From assembly GCF_004791025.1 (NCBI RefSeq), contig NZ_SRUO01000008.1, positions 1 through 64,000 on the forward strand: a DNA stretch of 64,000 nucleotides. Direction: 5' to 3'. This DNA is from Mesorhizobium sp. M4B.F.Ca.ET.203.01.1.1 (lineage in GTDB: Bacteria; Pseudomonadota; Alphaproteobacteria; Rhizobiales; Rhizobiaceae). Position numbers and translations under genes: made by a program. Below the pieces are notes generated by a model, which ran no database searches, had not been told where the DNA came from, and was given only the letters and a program-made list of their open reading frames with translations. Below, one piece after another: positions 36,470 to 44,777 of this stretch (its first letter is position 1; every line of letters begins with the position of its first letter).

Positions 36470-38770
36470 GTGGCGCGCAGGATCTCCGGACGAAGCCACG
36501 GCGATCCGCGCACCGCCGACACGAGGGCCAAGGTCCGGGACGACTACCGCCCGTCGCGCGAAGAGATCCTGCGCTACATCGCCGAAAATCCGGACCGTTC
36601 CGGCAAGCGCGAGATCGCCAAGGCGTTCGCGCTGCGCGGCGACGACCGTATCTGGCTGAAGGATCTGTTGCGCGACCTGCAGGACGAGGGCCTGCTGACC
36701 AGGGAACGCAAGCGGCTGACCCGCGCCGGCGCCCTGCCCCATGTCGCCGTGCTCGACATTTTCGGCCGCGACGGCGACGGCGTGCTCCTGGCGCATCCGA
36801 GCGAATACAGCGGCGCCGGCTCGCCGCCGGTCGTCTCCATCCGCATTTCGCGTGGAAGCAACGGCCCGGCGCCCGGCATCGGCGACCGCGTGCTCGCCAA
36901 GACCTTCCCGACCGACGATCCGGCCGGCCCCGCCTATACCGGCCGGGTGATGAAGATCTTCGAGAAACGCAGCGATGCCGTGCTCGGCGTCTTTCGCGTC
37001 CTCAAGGACGGCACCTTGCGCATCGAACCGGTGGAGCGGCGCCAGCCCGAACTGATCGTCGACAAGGAGTTCCAGAACGGCGCCAGGAACGGCGACCTGG
37101 TCGAGGTCGAGCCCGCGCGGGCGTCCCGCTACGGGTTGCCGCGCGCCAAGGTCCTGGCGGTGCTGGGCTCGCTGACCAGCGAGAAGGCGGTCTCGATGAT
37201 CGCCATCCACGCGCATGACATCCCGCACATCTTCCCGGCCGACGTCATCGCCGAGGCCGATGCGGTGAAGCCTGCGGCGCTTGCCGGCCGCGAGGACTGG
37301 CGCGAGCTGCCGCTGATCACCATCGACCCGGCCGACGCCAAGGACCATGACGACGCGGTCTTCGCGACGCCCGATACCGACGAGAAGAACCCCGGCGGCG
37401 TGCTGGTCACCGTTGCGATCGCCGACGTCGCGGCTTACGTCCGCTACGGCACCGCGCTCGACCGCGAGGCCCTGAAGCGTGGCAATTCGGTCTATTTCCC
37501 GGATCGCGTGGTGCCGATGCTGCCGGAGCGCATCTCCAACGATCTCTGCTCGCTGCGCGAGGGCCAGGACCGGCCGGCGCTTGCCGTGCGCATGACGTTC
37601 GCGGCCGATGGCCGCCAGCTGCGCCATTCCTTCCATCGCGTCATGATGAAGTCGGCGGCCAAGCTCGCCTACCCGCAGGCGCAGGCGGCGATTGATGGTA
37701 TGCCCGACGACAAGACCGGGCCGATCCTCGATACGGTGCTGAAGCCGCTATGGGATGCGTATGCGGTGCTGAAGCGCGGCCGTGACGGCCGCCAGCCGCT
37801 GGAACTCGACCTGCCCGAGCGCAAGATCCTGCTCAAGGAGGACGGCACCGTCGACCGCGTCGTCGTGCCGGAACGCCTCGATGCCCACAAGCTGATCGAG
37901 GAGTTCATGATCCAGGCCAACGTCGCGGCCGCCGAAACGCTGGAGGCGAAGCGCCAGGCACTGGTCTACCGCATCCATGACGCGCCCTCGCTCGCCAAGC
38001 AGGAATCGCTGCGCGAATTCCTGGCAACGCTCAGCCTGTCGCTGGCGCGCGGCGCGCAGATGCGGCCCGCACAGTTCAACGGCATCCTCGAGCGCGTGCG
38101 CGGCGCCGACAATGAGGCGCTGGTCAATGAGGTGGTGCTGCGTTCGCAGAGCCAGGCCGAATACTCGCCGAAGAATATCGGCCATTTCGGCCTCAACCTG
38201 AAACGCTACGCGCATTTCACCTCGCCGATCCGCCGCTATGCCGACCTCATCGTGCATCGCGGGCTGATCGCCGCGCTCGGTCTTGGCCCGGGCGGCCTGA
38301 CGCAGCAGGAAGCCGATCGGCTGGAAGAGGTGTCGGCGCTGATCTCCGCCACCGAGCGCCGCGCCATGGCGGCCGAGCGCGACACGGTCGACCGGCTGGT
38401 CGCCGCCCATCTCGCCGAGCATATCGACGACCGTTTCGACGCGCGCATCTCCGGCGTCACCAAGGCGGGACTATTTGTCCAATTGCCGCAGTACGGCGCG
38501 GATGGTTTCATCCCCGTGTCAAGCCTTGAAGGCGATTACTATATATACGACGAAACCGCCCGATCGCTTTTCGGAGAACGCACCGGCAAGGGCTACCAGC
38601 TTGCCGACCGCGTCGAGGTCCGATTGGTCGAGGTCGCGCCCATGGCCGGCGCGATGCGTTTCGAAATGCTGACCGATCCGAAGCCGCTGCCCGGCTCCAA
38701 ACGGTCGTTTCACAAGGCCAAGGGCCGCGCCCGCGCGTCGCAATCGCGCCCACGCGGCAGGAGACGGTGA
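36470..38770 (+). CDS. rnr: Ribonuclease R
   Basis: A 766-residue 3'-5' exoribonuclease. The start is GTG at 36470 just after the topA stop. An N-terminal winged-helix part (ENPDRSGKREIAKAFALRGD) is followed by cold-shock domains, the RNB catalytic domain (ITIDPADAKDHDDAVFA with its Asp cluster, HFTSPIRRYADLIVHRGL) and a C-terminal S1 domain, with a basic tail (HKAKGRARASQSRPRGRRR). It degrades structured RNA. The stop overlaps the DUF983 start (TGATG). Confidence 0.96.
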   Translation: MARRISGRSHGDPRTADTRAKVRDDYRPSREEILRYIAENPDRSGKREIAKAFALRGDDRIWLKDLLRDLQDEGLLTRERKRLTRAGALPHVAVLDIFGRDGDGVLLAHPSEYSGAGSPPVVSIRISRGSNGPAPGIGDRVLAKTFPTDDPAGPAYTGRVMKIFEKRSDAVLGVFRVLKDGTLRIEPVERRQPELIVDKEFQNGARNGDLVEVEPARASRYGLPRAKVLAVLGSLTSEKAVSMIAIHAHDIPHIFPADVIAEADAVKPAALAGREDWRELPLITIDPADAKDHDDAVFATPDTDEKNPGGVLVTVAIADVAAYVRYGTALDREALKRGNSVYFPDRVVPMLPERISNDLCSLREGQDRPALAVRMTFAADGRQLRHSFHRVMMKSAAKLAYPQAQAAIDGMPDDKTGPILDTVLKPLWDAYAVLKRGRDGRQPLELDLPERKILLKEDGTVDRVVVPERLDAHKLIEEFMIQANVAAAETLEAKRQALVYRIHDAPSLAKQESLREFLATLSLSLARGAQMRPAQFNGILERVRGADNEALVNEVVLRSQSQAEYSPKNIGHFGLNLKRYAHFTSPIRRYADLIVHRGLIAALGLGPGGLTQQEADRLEEVSALISATERRAMAAERDTVDRLVAAHLAEHIDDRFDARISGVTKAGLFVQLPQYGADGFIPVSSLEGDYYIYDETARSLFGERTGKGYQLADRVEVRLVEVAPMAGAMRFEMLTDPKPLPGSKRSFHKAKGRARASQSRPRGRRR

Positions 38771-39222
38771 TGGCAAGGCAATTGCAGATGGAAGACCAGG
38801 TTTTCGGCGGCGAGCATCATTCGGGCCGCGTCGCCCGCCCGCTGTGGACGGCGATGAAGCGCGGCCTGCTCGGCCGCTGCCCGCATTGCGGCGAAGGCAA
38901 GCTGTTCCGCGCCTATGTCAAGACCGTCGACAAATGCGAGCATTGCGGCGAGGAACTCTACCATCACCGCGCCGACGACCTGCCCGCCTATCTGGTGGTG
39001 GTCATCGTCGGCCATATCGTGCTTGGCGCGTTCATGGGGGTCGAGGCGACCTCCACGCTCTCCACCTGGCAGCACATCCTCATCTGGGTGCCGCTGACCA
39101 TCCTTCTGGCGGTGGTGCTGCTGCAGCCGGTCAAGGGCGCCGTCATCGGCCTGCAATGGGCGCTCTATATGCACGGCTTCGGCGGCGAAGAGGACGTCAT
39201 CGAGCATCACCCCGAGGCCTGA
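38770..39222 (+). CDS. DUF983 membrane protein
   Basis: A 150-residue protein. It has two CxxC knuckles, GRCPHCGEGKLFRAYVK and DKCEHCGEELYHHRADD, then two membrane helices (LVVVIVGHIVLGAFMGVEAT and HILIWVPLTILLAVVLLQPV). This is the DUF983 pattern. Function unknown. It is translationally coupled to rnr, an arrangement common in Rhizobiales. Confidence 0.92.
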   Translation: MARQLQMEDQVFGGEHHSGRVARPLWTAMKRGLLGRCPHCGEGKLFRAYVKTVDKCEHCGEELYHHRADDLPAYLVVVIVGHIVLGAFMGVEATSTLSTWQHILIWVPLTILLAVVLLQPVKGAVIGLQWALYMHGFGGEEDVIEHHPEA

Positions 39223-39402
39223 CGTCGCGGCTGGCGCAATCGGCGATGTCCGAACGCCACTTTCGCATGCGGCAAGTTTCCGCTAAAGCGCCTCGCAAAT
39301 GAACGGGTTCACGCGACGCGCTTCAGATCTTTGCTTTCATGCATGTCATCGTCCCCCAGACCGCCACGGCGTCTGGGCGACATGCATCAGCTTGGGGACC
39401 GA

Positions 39403-40134
39403 ATGAACAAGGCGAACGTCGACAAGCTTGAGCCAAGCGCTGCCGCGCCCGCCGGCAAGCGGTTGCGCCCGCGCGATGCCGCGACGCTGATTCTGCTCGA
39501 CCGCAAGGGCAGCGAGGTGCTGGTGCTGATGGGCCGGCGCCATGCCGGGCACGCCTTCATGCCCGGCAAATTCGTCTTTCCGGGCGGCCGCACCGATCCG
39601 GCCGACGGCCGCATCGCCGTTGCCACGGACCTCCACCCCGAGGAAGAAGCCAACCTGACCGCGGGCCTCGGCCGCACCAGCCAGGCGCGCGCACGCGCCA
39701 TCGCGCTGTCGGCCATCCGCGAGACCTATGAGGAAGCCGGCCTGCTTATCGGCCGCAAGGGCGCCTTCACCACTGCCAGGCGCGACTGGCAGGGCTTTGC
39801 CGAGCATGGCGTCGTGCCCTCGCTGGAAGTGCTGCGCTTCATCGCCCGCGCGATCACGCCGCCGAACCGGGTGCGCCGCTTCGATACCCGCTTCTTCAGC
39901 GCCTGGCGCAGCGACGTCGCCATCGAATTGCCGGATGGCGGCCCGACCAACGAGTTGGAGGAACTGGTCTGGCTGCCGCTCGCCAAGGCCCGCGAGGCCG
40001 ATATACCAGACATCACCCGGATGATCCTCGACGAGCTGGAAAAGCGGCTCGCCGACGATCCGCTGCTGCGCCCCGGCGGCGCGGTGCCGCTCTACCGGCG
40101 TGTCCGCAACCACTTCACCCGCGAAATCCTCTAG
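39403..40134 (+). CDS. Nudix hydrolase (NUDT8/NUDT19-like)
   Basis: A 243-residue Nudix protein with an insertion-bearing box: KFVFPGGRTDPADGR, then after about 45 residues AIRETYEEAGLLIG, giving the metal-binding REXXEE set. The preceding MGRRHAGHAFMPG fits the CoA-pyrophosphatase-like branch. GGGGA lies 5 bases before the ATG at 39403; the frame is open to 39331. Substrate uncertain. Confidence 0.85.
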   Translation: MNKANVDKLEPSAAAPAGKRLRPRDAATLILLDRKGSEVLVLMGRRHAGHAFMPGKFVFPGGRTDPADGRIAVATDLHPEEEANLTAGLGRTSQARARAIALSAIRETYEEAGLLIGRKGAFTTARRDWQGFAEHGVVPSLEVLRFIARAITPPNRVRRFDTRFFSAWRSDVAIELPDGGPTNELEELVWLPLAKAREADIPDITRMILDELEKRLADDPLLRPGGAVPLYRRVRNHFTREIL

Positions 40135-40150
40135 GCTATTCAGGCATCCC

Positions 40151-41326
40151 ATGACGGTCGATACCCAGCAACAGGGCGACGAGCGCGTACACTGGCTGCC
40201 GATGATCGCTGCGATCTCCTCGATCAGCGTCGTCGGCATCGCCATCGGCCTCGGCATGCCGCTGCTCAGCGTCATCCTGGAGACGCGCGGCCATTCGGCT
40301 TCGATGATCGGCCTCAACACCGCCATCGCCGGCCTTGCCTCGATCGCCGGCGCGCCGCTTGCAACGCCGCTGGCCATGCGGTTCGGCGTCGCCTGGACGA
40401 TGCTGATGATGATCGCGGCTGGCGCTCTTGCCTTCGTCGGCTTCCACTTCGCGCCGGATTTCTGGATGTGGTTTCCGCTCCGCGTCGTGCTGCACATCGC
40501 GCTGACGGTGCTGTTCATCCTGTCGGAATTCTGGATAAGCACCTCGGCGCCGCCGCACCGGCGGGGCCTGGTGCTCGGCATCTATGCCACGGTGTTGTCG
40601 CTCGGCTTCGCCGCCGGACCATGGCTGTTCGCCCATCTCGGCAGCACCGGCTTCCTGCCCTTCGGCGTGACAATCGGCCTGGTGACGCTGGCCGCCATCC
40701 CGGTGCTGGCGGCGCGCAACGAAAGCCCGACCATCGTCGCCGACAGCGAGACCAGTCATTTCCTGCGCTACATCTGGCTGGTGCCGACCGCCACCTTCGC
40801 GGTGCTGGTGTTCGGCGCGGTCGAGACCGGCGGCTTTGCGCTGTTCCCGGTCTACGGCAGCCGCATCGGCTATTCCGAGGCGGACGCTGCCCTGCTGCTC
40901 ACCATGATCGGCCTTGGCAACGTGCTGCTGCAGATTCCGATCGGCATGATCAGCGACCGCGTCTCGGATCGCCGCCATCTGCTGCTGGCCTGCGCCACCG
41001 TCGGGCTTGCCGGCACGATCTTCATGCCGCACTTCGCCGGGGACTGGCACCTGATGGCGGCGCTGCTGTTCGTCTGGGGCGGCGTCGTCGCGGCGCTCTA
41101 CACGATCGGCCTTGCCCACCTCGGCTCGCAATTGTCCGGCCATGAGCTCGCCTCCGCCAACGCCGCCTTCGTGCTCTGCTACGGCGTCGGCATGGTGCTC
41201 GGCCCACAGGCGATCGGCATCGGCATGGACGTCTTCGGCCCCTCCGGCTTCGGCTGGTCGCTCGCTCTGTTCTTCGCCGCCTATATAGCGCTGGTCGGCG
41301 TCAGGCTGATCCGCAAGGTCCTGTAG
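40151..41326 (+). CDS. MFS transporter
   Basis: A 391-residue protein with 12 predicted membrane helices. The loop between helices 2 and 3 region and the later GMISDRVSDRRHLLLAC (GxxxDRxxxR) are typical of the major facilitator superfamily, near the YcaD/sugar-efflux branch. Substrate unknown. The ATG at 40151 is 17 bp after the Nudix gene stop, so the two are probably co-transcribed. Confidence 0.88.
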   Translation: MTVDTQQQGDERVHWLPMIAAISSISVVGIAIGLGMPLLSVILETRGHSASMIGLNTAIAGLASIAGAPLATPLAMRFGVAWTMLMMIAAGALAFVGFHFAPDFWMWFPLRVVLHIALTVLFILSEFWISTSAPPHRRGLVLGIYATVLSLGFAAGPWLFAHLGSTGFLPFGVTIGLVTLAAIPVLAARNESPTIVADSETSHFLRYIWLVPTATFAVLVFGAVETGGFALFPVYGSRIGYSEADAALLLTMIGLGNVLLQIPIGMISDRVSDRRHLLLACATVGLAGTIFMPHFAGDWHLMAALLFVWGGVVAALYTIGLAHLGSQLSGHELASANAAFVLCYGVGMVLGPQAIGIGMDVFGPSGFGWSLALFFAAYIALVGVRLIRKVL

Positions 41327-41422
41327 GCCGACAGGCTGATCGCTCGTCAGCCCACGCTGCTGACATCACCGTGTCAGGAGCACCCCTGCTATACCCACGC
41401 TCCACATGCAGGGAGATATCAG

Positions 41423-41881
41423 ATGATCGACAGTGGCTTCGAAACCAAATCCGTGCGGATGCAGTTGCTGCTGCTTGTCAGCTTCCAGGCGCCGGCAGCC
41501 GACGTCGATCGCATCATGGACGCCGTGGTCGCCATCACGCCGCTCGGCATGGGCAATTACGACAGCAACGCCTTCCAGTCGGCCGATGGCGTCGAGCGCT
41601 ACCGGCCGCTCGAGGGTGCCGCCGCCGGCGCCGAGACGCTGCTGCGGCAGCGGCCGGGTACGGTCGAGGTGTCGTTCGAATTGCCCGACGACCAGGGCCT
41701 CGCCGCTCAGGTCGTCGAGGCGATCTACCAGGCGCACAGCTATGAGGAGCCGGTGATCCGCATCCAGCCGCTGCTTGCCAGCCGCACCAAGGGCCTTGAC
41801 GACCGCGCCAACCCCAACCGCTGGTGGAACACGGCCGGAGACTGGAAGAAGGCCGCCTCCCCAGTCAGGGAGGACGCCTGA
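41423..41881 (+). CDS. Stand-alone YqfO/NIF3-type PII-like domain protein
   Basis: A 152-residue protein. The pattern PLGMGNYDSNAFQSADGVER, then YRPLEGAAAGAETLL, VEVSFELPD and AIYQAHSYEEPVIRIQPL resembles the CutA/PII-like domain that is inserted into YqfO-type NIF3 proteins (IGNYDxCxF...AHPYEEP). Here it is a separate gene with a short tail ending in ANPNRWWN. It may bind a metal or nucleotide; function unknown. GGGAGATATCAG lies before the ATG. Confidence 0.65.
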   Translation: MIDSGFETKSVRMQLLLLVSFQAPAADVDRIMDAVVAITPLGMGNYDSNAFQSADGVERYRPLEGAAAGAETLLRQRPGTVEVSFELPDDQGLAAQVVEAIYQAHSYEEPVIRIQPLLASRTKGLDDRANPNRWWNTAGDWKKAASPVREDA

Positions 41882-42068
41882 CCGCCTACCTTGCCGCCGC
41901 TGGCCGGCTCCGCCATTGCCGGCAGCAGCCGCATCGGGCGTCGCCGAAACCCGCTTGGGGTTGACTTTCCGGACGCGTTCTTTATGTGTCGCGCCAAGTT
42001 TCCCGCGTCCGGGTGTTTTCCCCGTGCTCCAGCGGCCAAAACTCCACGAACATTAACGGACGAACATC

Positions 42069-42236
42069 ATGGCCAAAGCCGCAAACATCAAGATCAAGCT
42101 TCTGTCGACCGCCGACACCGGTTTCTTCTACGTGACCAGCAAGAACAGCCGCACCAAGACGGACAAGCTGTCGTTCCGCAAGTACGATCCGGTCGCCAAG
42201 AAGCACGTCGAGTTCAAGGAAACCAAGATCAAGTAA
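42069..42236 (+). CDS. rpmG: 50S ribosomal protein L33
   Basis: A 55-residue protein, MAKAANIKIKLLSTADTGFF then YVTSKNSRTKTDKLSFRKYD and PVAKKHVEFKETKIK. This is the Cys-free L33 of alphaproteobacteria. The length is exact for the family. Its terminator hairpin, about 25 bp after the stop, is the integration site of the mobile element that follows. Confidence 0.97.
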   Translation: MAKAANIKIKLLSTADTGFFYVTSKNSRTKTDKLSFRKYDPVAKKHVEFKETKIK

Positions 42237-42261
42237 TCCGGTTTCCTCCGAGAATGCCGAA

Positions 42262-42290
42262 ACGCCGCCCTTTGGGCGGCGTTTTTGTTT
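42262..42290 (+). terminator. rpmG intrinsic terminator (contains the attL core)
   Basis: ACGCCGCCC (42262-42270), loop TTT, GGGCGGCGT (42274-42282), then TTTT-G-TTTT. A strong intrinsic terminator for rpmG. Everything from the second C of the stem onward is repeated at 59846. Confidence 0.92.
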
Positions 42291-42291
42291 T
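42265..42291 (+). repeat. attL: 27-bp direct repeat, left end of element
   Basis: Bases 42265-42291 (CCGCCC-TTT-GGGCGG, then CG, T5, G, T4) are identical over all 27 positions to 59846-59872. The flanks differ on both sides. The repeat falls in the rpmG terminator, so integration leaves rpmG intact and both copies keep a hairpin and T-run. Confidence 0.9.
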
Positions 42292-42390
42292 CTAACGCCT
42301 TGATTTAATTGATTTTCTGTTTTCTTACCATATCGCCTAACATATTAGATTTGAGGCCGTAATGGCCGCGAAGGACGGTATGGTTTAGAG

Positions 42391-42419
42391 AAAAAGCCCG
42401 CCTCCTTTCAGAGACGGGC
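42391..42419 (-). terminator. Intrinsic terminator of leftmost element operon
   Basis: On the minus strand GCCCGTCTCT, loop GAAA, GGAGGCGGGC form a 10-bp stem (two wobble pairs), followed by TTTTT. It lies 27 bp after the stop of the 42446-42730 gene. Confidence 0.8.
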
Positions 42420-42445
42420 CTCGCGCGGCAACCGGACGGTGGTTT

Positions 42446-42730
42446 TCACTGCGGCAATGGCCGCGCGATTCTCGGATCCAGCGGCGTGCCGGCAAGCAGG
42501 CAGATTTCCCAAGCCGCGTCATCGATCGGCTTAAGCGCCGCACCCATAATTATGCGGTCCCTGTTCGGATCCACGGTTGCGAAGGAGCGCACACCGTAAA
42601 CCTCATCTCCCCTGCTGGTCCTAATCCTCGAAAGCACCAGCGAGGGCATAGGCCCATCGCGGTGCGTCACGAGCGCGTCGAGTTCGAACTGCCAGGTTTC
42701 GGTCTCTGCGGTAGCAACATGCATGTTCAT
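42446..42730 (-). CDS. Hypothetical protein, element left end
   Basis: A 94-residue protein, not recognised. It starts MNMHVATAETETWQFELDAL and ends in DDAAWEICLLAGTPLDPRIA; the residues suggest a small mixed alpha/beta fold with no membrane segment. Its start overlaps the stop of the upstream 39-residue gene (ATGA), so it is translationally coupled. Transcription probably starts at the operator-bearing promoter at 43001-43029, and a terminator follows. Confidence 0.65.
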   Translation of the reverse strand: MNMHVATAETETWQFELDALVTHRDGPMPSLVLSRIRTSRGDEVYGVRSFATVDPNRDRIIMGAALKPIDDAAWEICLLAGTPLDPRIARPLPQ

Positions 42731-42846
42731 GATGCAGGTCTCTCTTGGTTCGGCTGCTTAGGCCGTATCGCCACGCCCGTCGTGGTGGCCGGGGGTAAGC
42801 ACCCGTAGAGAGAACGGGCCGCTGCTTTTGGCTTTCGCTTGGACAT
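42727..42846 (-). CDS. Small protein of 39 residues, coupled to the next gene
   Basis: The frame reads MSKRKPKAAARSLYGC then LPPATTTGVAIRPKQPNQER. It is basic and not recognised. Support comes from the GGGGGCG ribosome site and the ATGA overlap with the following gene. It could be a leader peptide that controls that gene's translation. Confidence 0.45.
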   Translation of the reverse strand: MSKRKPKAAARSLYGCLPPATTTGVAIRPKQPNQERPAS

Positions 42847-43000
42847 AGCAAACGCCCCCGGCCAAGCCGAGAAATGCTACCCCAAAACCCTGCAAGCCCG
42901 AACCATTTCTAGGTAGGGTGCTCGCCCCGCAAACAAGTTCGCCGAGAATCGAAGTTTTGTCTAAGGGGTATTCACAAATTATTTTTGGTGGTTATTTTGC

Positions 43001-43051
43001 CGGATAGGCGAAACCGCCTAAAATGTCAAGCAACGTAGGCGTTTTCGCCTA
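43001..43051 (-). promoter_or_regulatory. Promoter with two operator dyads
   Basis: On the minus strand TTGACA (43024-43029) and TATCCG (43001-43006) are 17 bp apart. A perfect dyad, TAGGCG-AAAC-CGCCTA (43005-43020), fills the spacer and touches the -10. A second perfect dyad, TAGGCG-TTTT-CGCCTA (43036-43051), lies upstream, centre to centre 31 bp (three helix turns). A repressor bound here would block the promoter. A related site is at 58506-58521. Confidence 0.75.
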
Positions 43052-43120
43052 AGCACTTCTCCGCTGGACTCCAAAGCCGTTCTGTGGAATCCATTTATAG
43101 TCACTTGCGCGAGAAAAGCC

Positions 43121-43273
43121 ATGGAACACACTTTCAATGAACTCGCTCGGATCCTTGCACACCGGCCCGCGCGCGTCCGTTACAGAGCGTCGGCGGTACG
43201 CCTGGCGGAAAGCCTGGCAACCGGCATCGCGATTGGTGTGGGGATTGCGGTCGGGCGCGTGTTGGCGGGCTAA
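43121..43273 (+). CDS. Small protein with glycine-rich membrane segment
   Basis: A 50-residue frame: MEHTFNELARILAHRPARVR then a C-terminal hydrophobic stretch ATGIAIGVGIAVGRVLAG. It is not recognised. A single helix with a Gly-xxx-Gly pattern would suit a membrane protein. No strong ribosome site is visible (GAGAAAAGCC is nearest). Support is moderate. Confidence 0.4.
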   Translation: MEHTFNELARILAHRPARVRYRASAVRLAESLATGIAIGVGIAVGRVLAG

Positions 43274-43331
43274 CTCTTGTGCTCGTTCACGTTCTTCATT
43301 ACGAACGTTGTTGAGCATAGGAGTTTGAAAA

Positions 43332-43778
43332 TTGACCGACCAAGCCGAAGACCACGAAATAGTCAGTCTTACTGCGGATATTGTTTCCGCCTATGTGAGC
43401 AATAATCCCGTACCCGCAGCCGGCCTGCCGGATCTCATCGCGTCGATACATTCTTCGCTAACCGGCGTGCGCCAGCCTACCGCGCCCGAACGGCCGAAGC
43501 AGGAGCCCGCCGTCAATCCCAGGCGTTCGGTGACGCCGGACTACATCATCTGCCTCGAGGACGGGAAGAAGTTCAAATCCCTGAAGCGCCACTTGTCGAG
43601 CGCCTACGGACTGACGCCGGACGAGTATCGCGCCAAGTGGGGGCTGGCTCCGGATTACCCGATGGTGGCGCCCAGCTACGCTGCCCAACGGTCGGCCTTG
43701 GCGAAGGCGGCCGGGCTAGGGCGGACGGCGGCTAAGCCTGCGAAGAAGGCGCCAGCAAAGCGGAAGGCGCGGGCATAG
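43332..43778 (+). CDS. Ros/MucR family transcriptional regulator, altered zinc site
   Basis: A 148-residue protein. The N-terminal helix region is followed by the Ros/MucR DNA-binding domain: DYIICLEDGKKFKSLKRHLS, then SAYGLTPDEYRAKWGLAPDY, PMVAPSYAAQRSALAK and a Lys/Ala-rich tail. Cys and Asp of CLED and the first His are kept, but the second His of the usual HxxxH region is missing (SSAY). Start is TTG at 43332 with AGGAG 8 bases upstream. It lies next to the operator dyads and may regulate the element, though this is inference. Confidence 0.85.
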   Translation: MTDQAEDHEIVSLTADIVSAYVSNNPVPAAGLPDLIASIHSSLTGVRQPTAPERPKQEPAVNPRRSVTPDYIICLEDGKKFKSLKRHLSSAYGLTPDEYRAKWGLAPDYPMVAPSYAAQRSALAKAAGLGRTAAKPAKKAPAKRKARA

Positions 43779-44359
43779 TTGCCCCTTAGCGCTCCGCTGC
43801 ACGACCTGTGGATAGTAATCGATTGTTCACCATAAGCCGGCAATCTGATTGAGGGTGATCTAATCACACCCAAAACTGACTCTGCGTCATTCGTGACGCA
43901 CCCCCGCCGAGGCCGGCGGCCGACGTTTTCAAGTAACCCCAATGCGCCCCAGCAAAAGTATACGTCGGTCGGCCGGTTCTTCTCTCTATTGGGTGTTATC
44001 CCCTTCGTCCCGCTCTACATCAGCGCCGTCTACGCTCGGTAGGCATGGCTGCCTGCGTGCTGATGGCGGCATGGGCGTCTACATGCTGTTGAACCAATGC
44101 GAAACCCGCTGCCGAGGGGACGGCAGCGGGCTTGGCTCAACAAGGCTAGCCGGAAGAGGGGATTTGGGACACAAGGGCATCCGGCCAGCCCTTTCAACGA
44201 GGGTGGCGATCGTTTGTTCCCATGCCGTTTGCATATATTAGCAATCTCTTGACTAAGCCCGCGCTCGCCCCAGAATCGCCTGCATCAGCGCTGGGGCTTT
44301 TTAACCTCCAGAGGTAACGCTACAGGGCCTGCAGCCATTCCCCTACGGCTGGGTATGCT
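43779..44359. other. Gene-poor stretch rich in dyads
   Basis: No convincing gene. Structures seen: GTGAT-CTA-ATCAC (43855-43867); TGCGTCA-TTCG-TGACGCA (43883-43900); a perfect 10-bp stem CCCGCTGCCG/CGGCAGCGGG with a 6-base loop (44105-44130); and a plus-strand terminator at 44267-44302. The density of dyads suggests regulatory sites or small RNAs. Confidence 0.45.
44267..44302 (+). terminator. Terminator-like hairpin
   Basis: GCCCCAG (44267-44273) pairs with CTGGGGC (44291-44297), followed directly by TTTTT on the plus strand. It would end transcripts from the MucR-like gene side, or a small RNA. Confidence 0.6.
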
Positions 44360-44539
44360 TCAATGGTTAGCCTTGCCGGGATGTCCTGCCGCTGCCATTT
44401 GCTTGTTGAACGCTGCGGCCTCTTGCTCCGTATCGAATGGACGGGCGGTAGCCGTTCCATCGGGTGCGATGACTACAGCCAGGTATGGCAGGCGGTTCGC
44501 TGGTGGGTGATAGACGGCATAGATCGTGCTGCGCTTCAT
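44360..44539 (-). CDS. Small hypothetical protein, 59 residues
   Basis: The frame reads MKRSTIYAVYHPPANRLPYL then AVVIAPDGTATARPFDTEQE and AAAFNKQMAAAGHPGKANH. It has the look of a small beta-beta-alpha domain that handles strands (IYAVYHPP, LAVVIAPDG) then a helix. Not assigned to a family. GAGGG lies just before the ATG. Confidence 0.6.
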   Translation of the reverse strand: MKRSTIYAVYHPPANRLPYLAVVIAPDGTATARPFDTEQEAAAFNKQMAAAGHPGKANH

Positions 44540-44571
44540 TCCCTCATGCTACCGGGACTCAAGGACCTCGC

Positions 44572-44775
44572 CTAGCCTTGCGTTGAATTCAAAAGCCGAT
44601 CCCGGTGAGCGACGTGCAGAAGCTGCATCTGCTCGAACAGGATCAAAAGCTCTTCGGCTAAGTCTGCCCTGAAGCCCTTATGGTGGAAGTCGGCAACAAT
44701 CTCCCGCTGGCGCGCAATGTGTCGCTCGCCCAAAAGAACGTGTTGCTCCAGCAGCGCTAGAACGGTTTCCCTCAT
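44572..44775 (-). CDS. Small helical protein, paralogue of 45165-45365
   Basis: A 67-residue protein: LLGERHIARQREIVADFHHK and FRADLAEELLILFEQMQLLH. It shares the ERHIxRQRxI(V/I)...G(F/H)R(A/T)xxAxxLL..FE.xQ pattern with the 45165-45365 product. Such small helical proteins are common in Rhizobiales genomes; function unknown. Its start lies 2 bp after the stop of the 44778-45071 gene. Confidence 0.7.
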   Translation of the reverse strand: MRETVLALLEQHVLLGERHIARQREIVADFHHKGFRADLAEELLILFEQMQLLHVAHRDRLLNSTQG

Positions 44776-44777
44776 CG

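Noticed and set aside
43893..44042. 49-residue GTG-started frame ending in a hydrophobic stretch (SLLGVIPFVPLYISAVYAR)
   Set aside because: Protein-like end, but no ribosome site and the GTG lies inside a perfect dyad; not enough to annotate.
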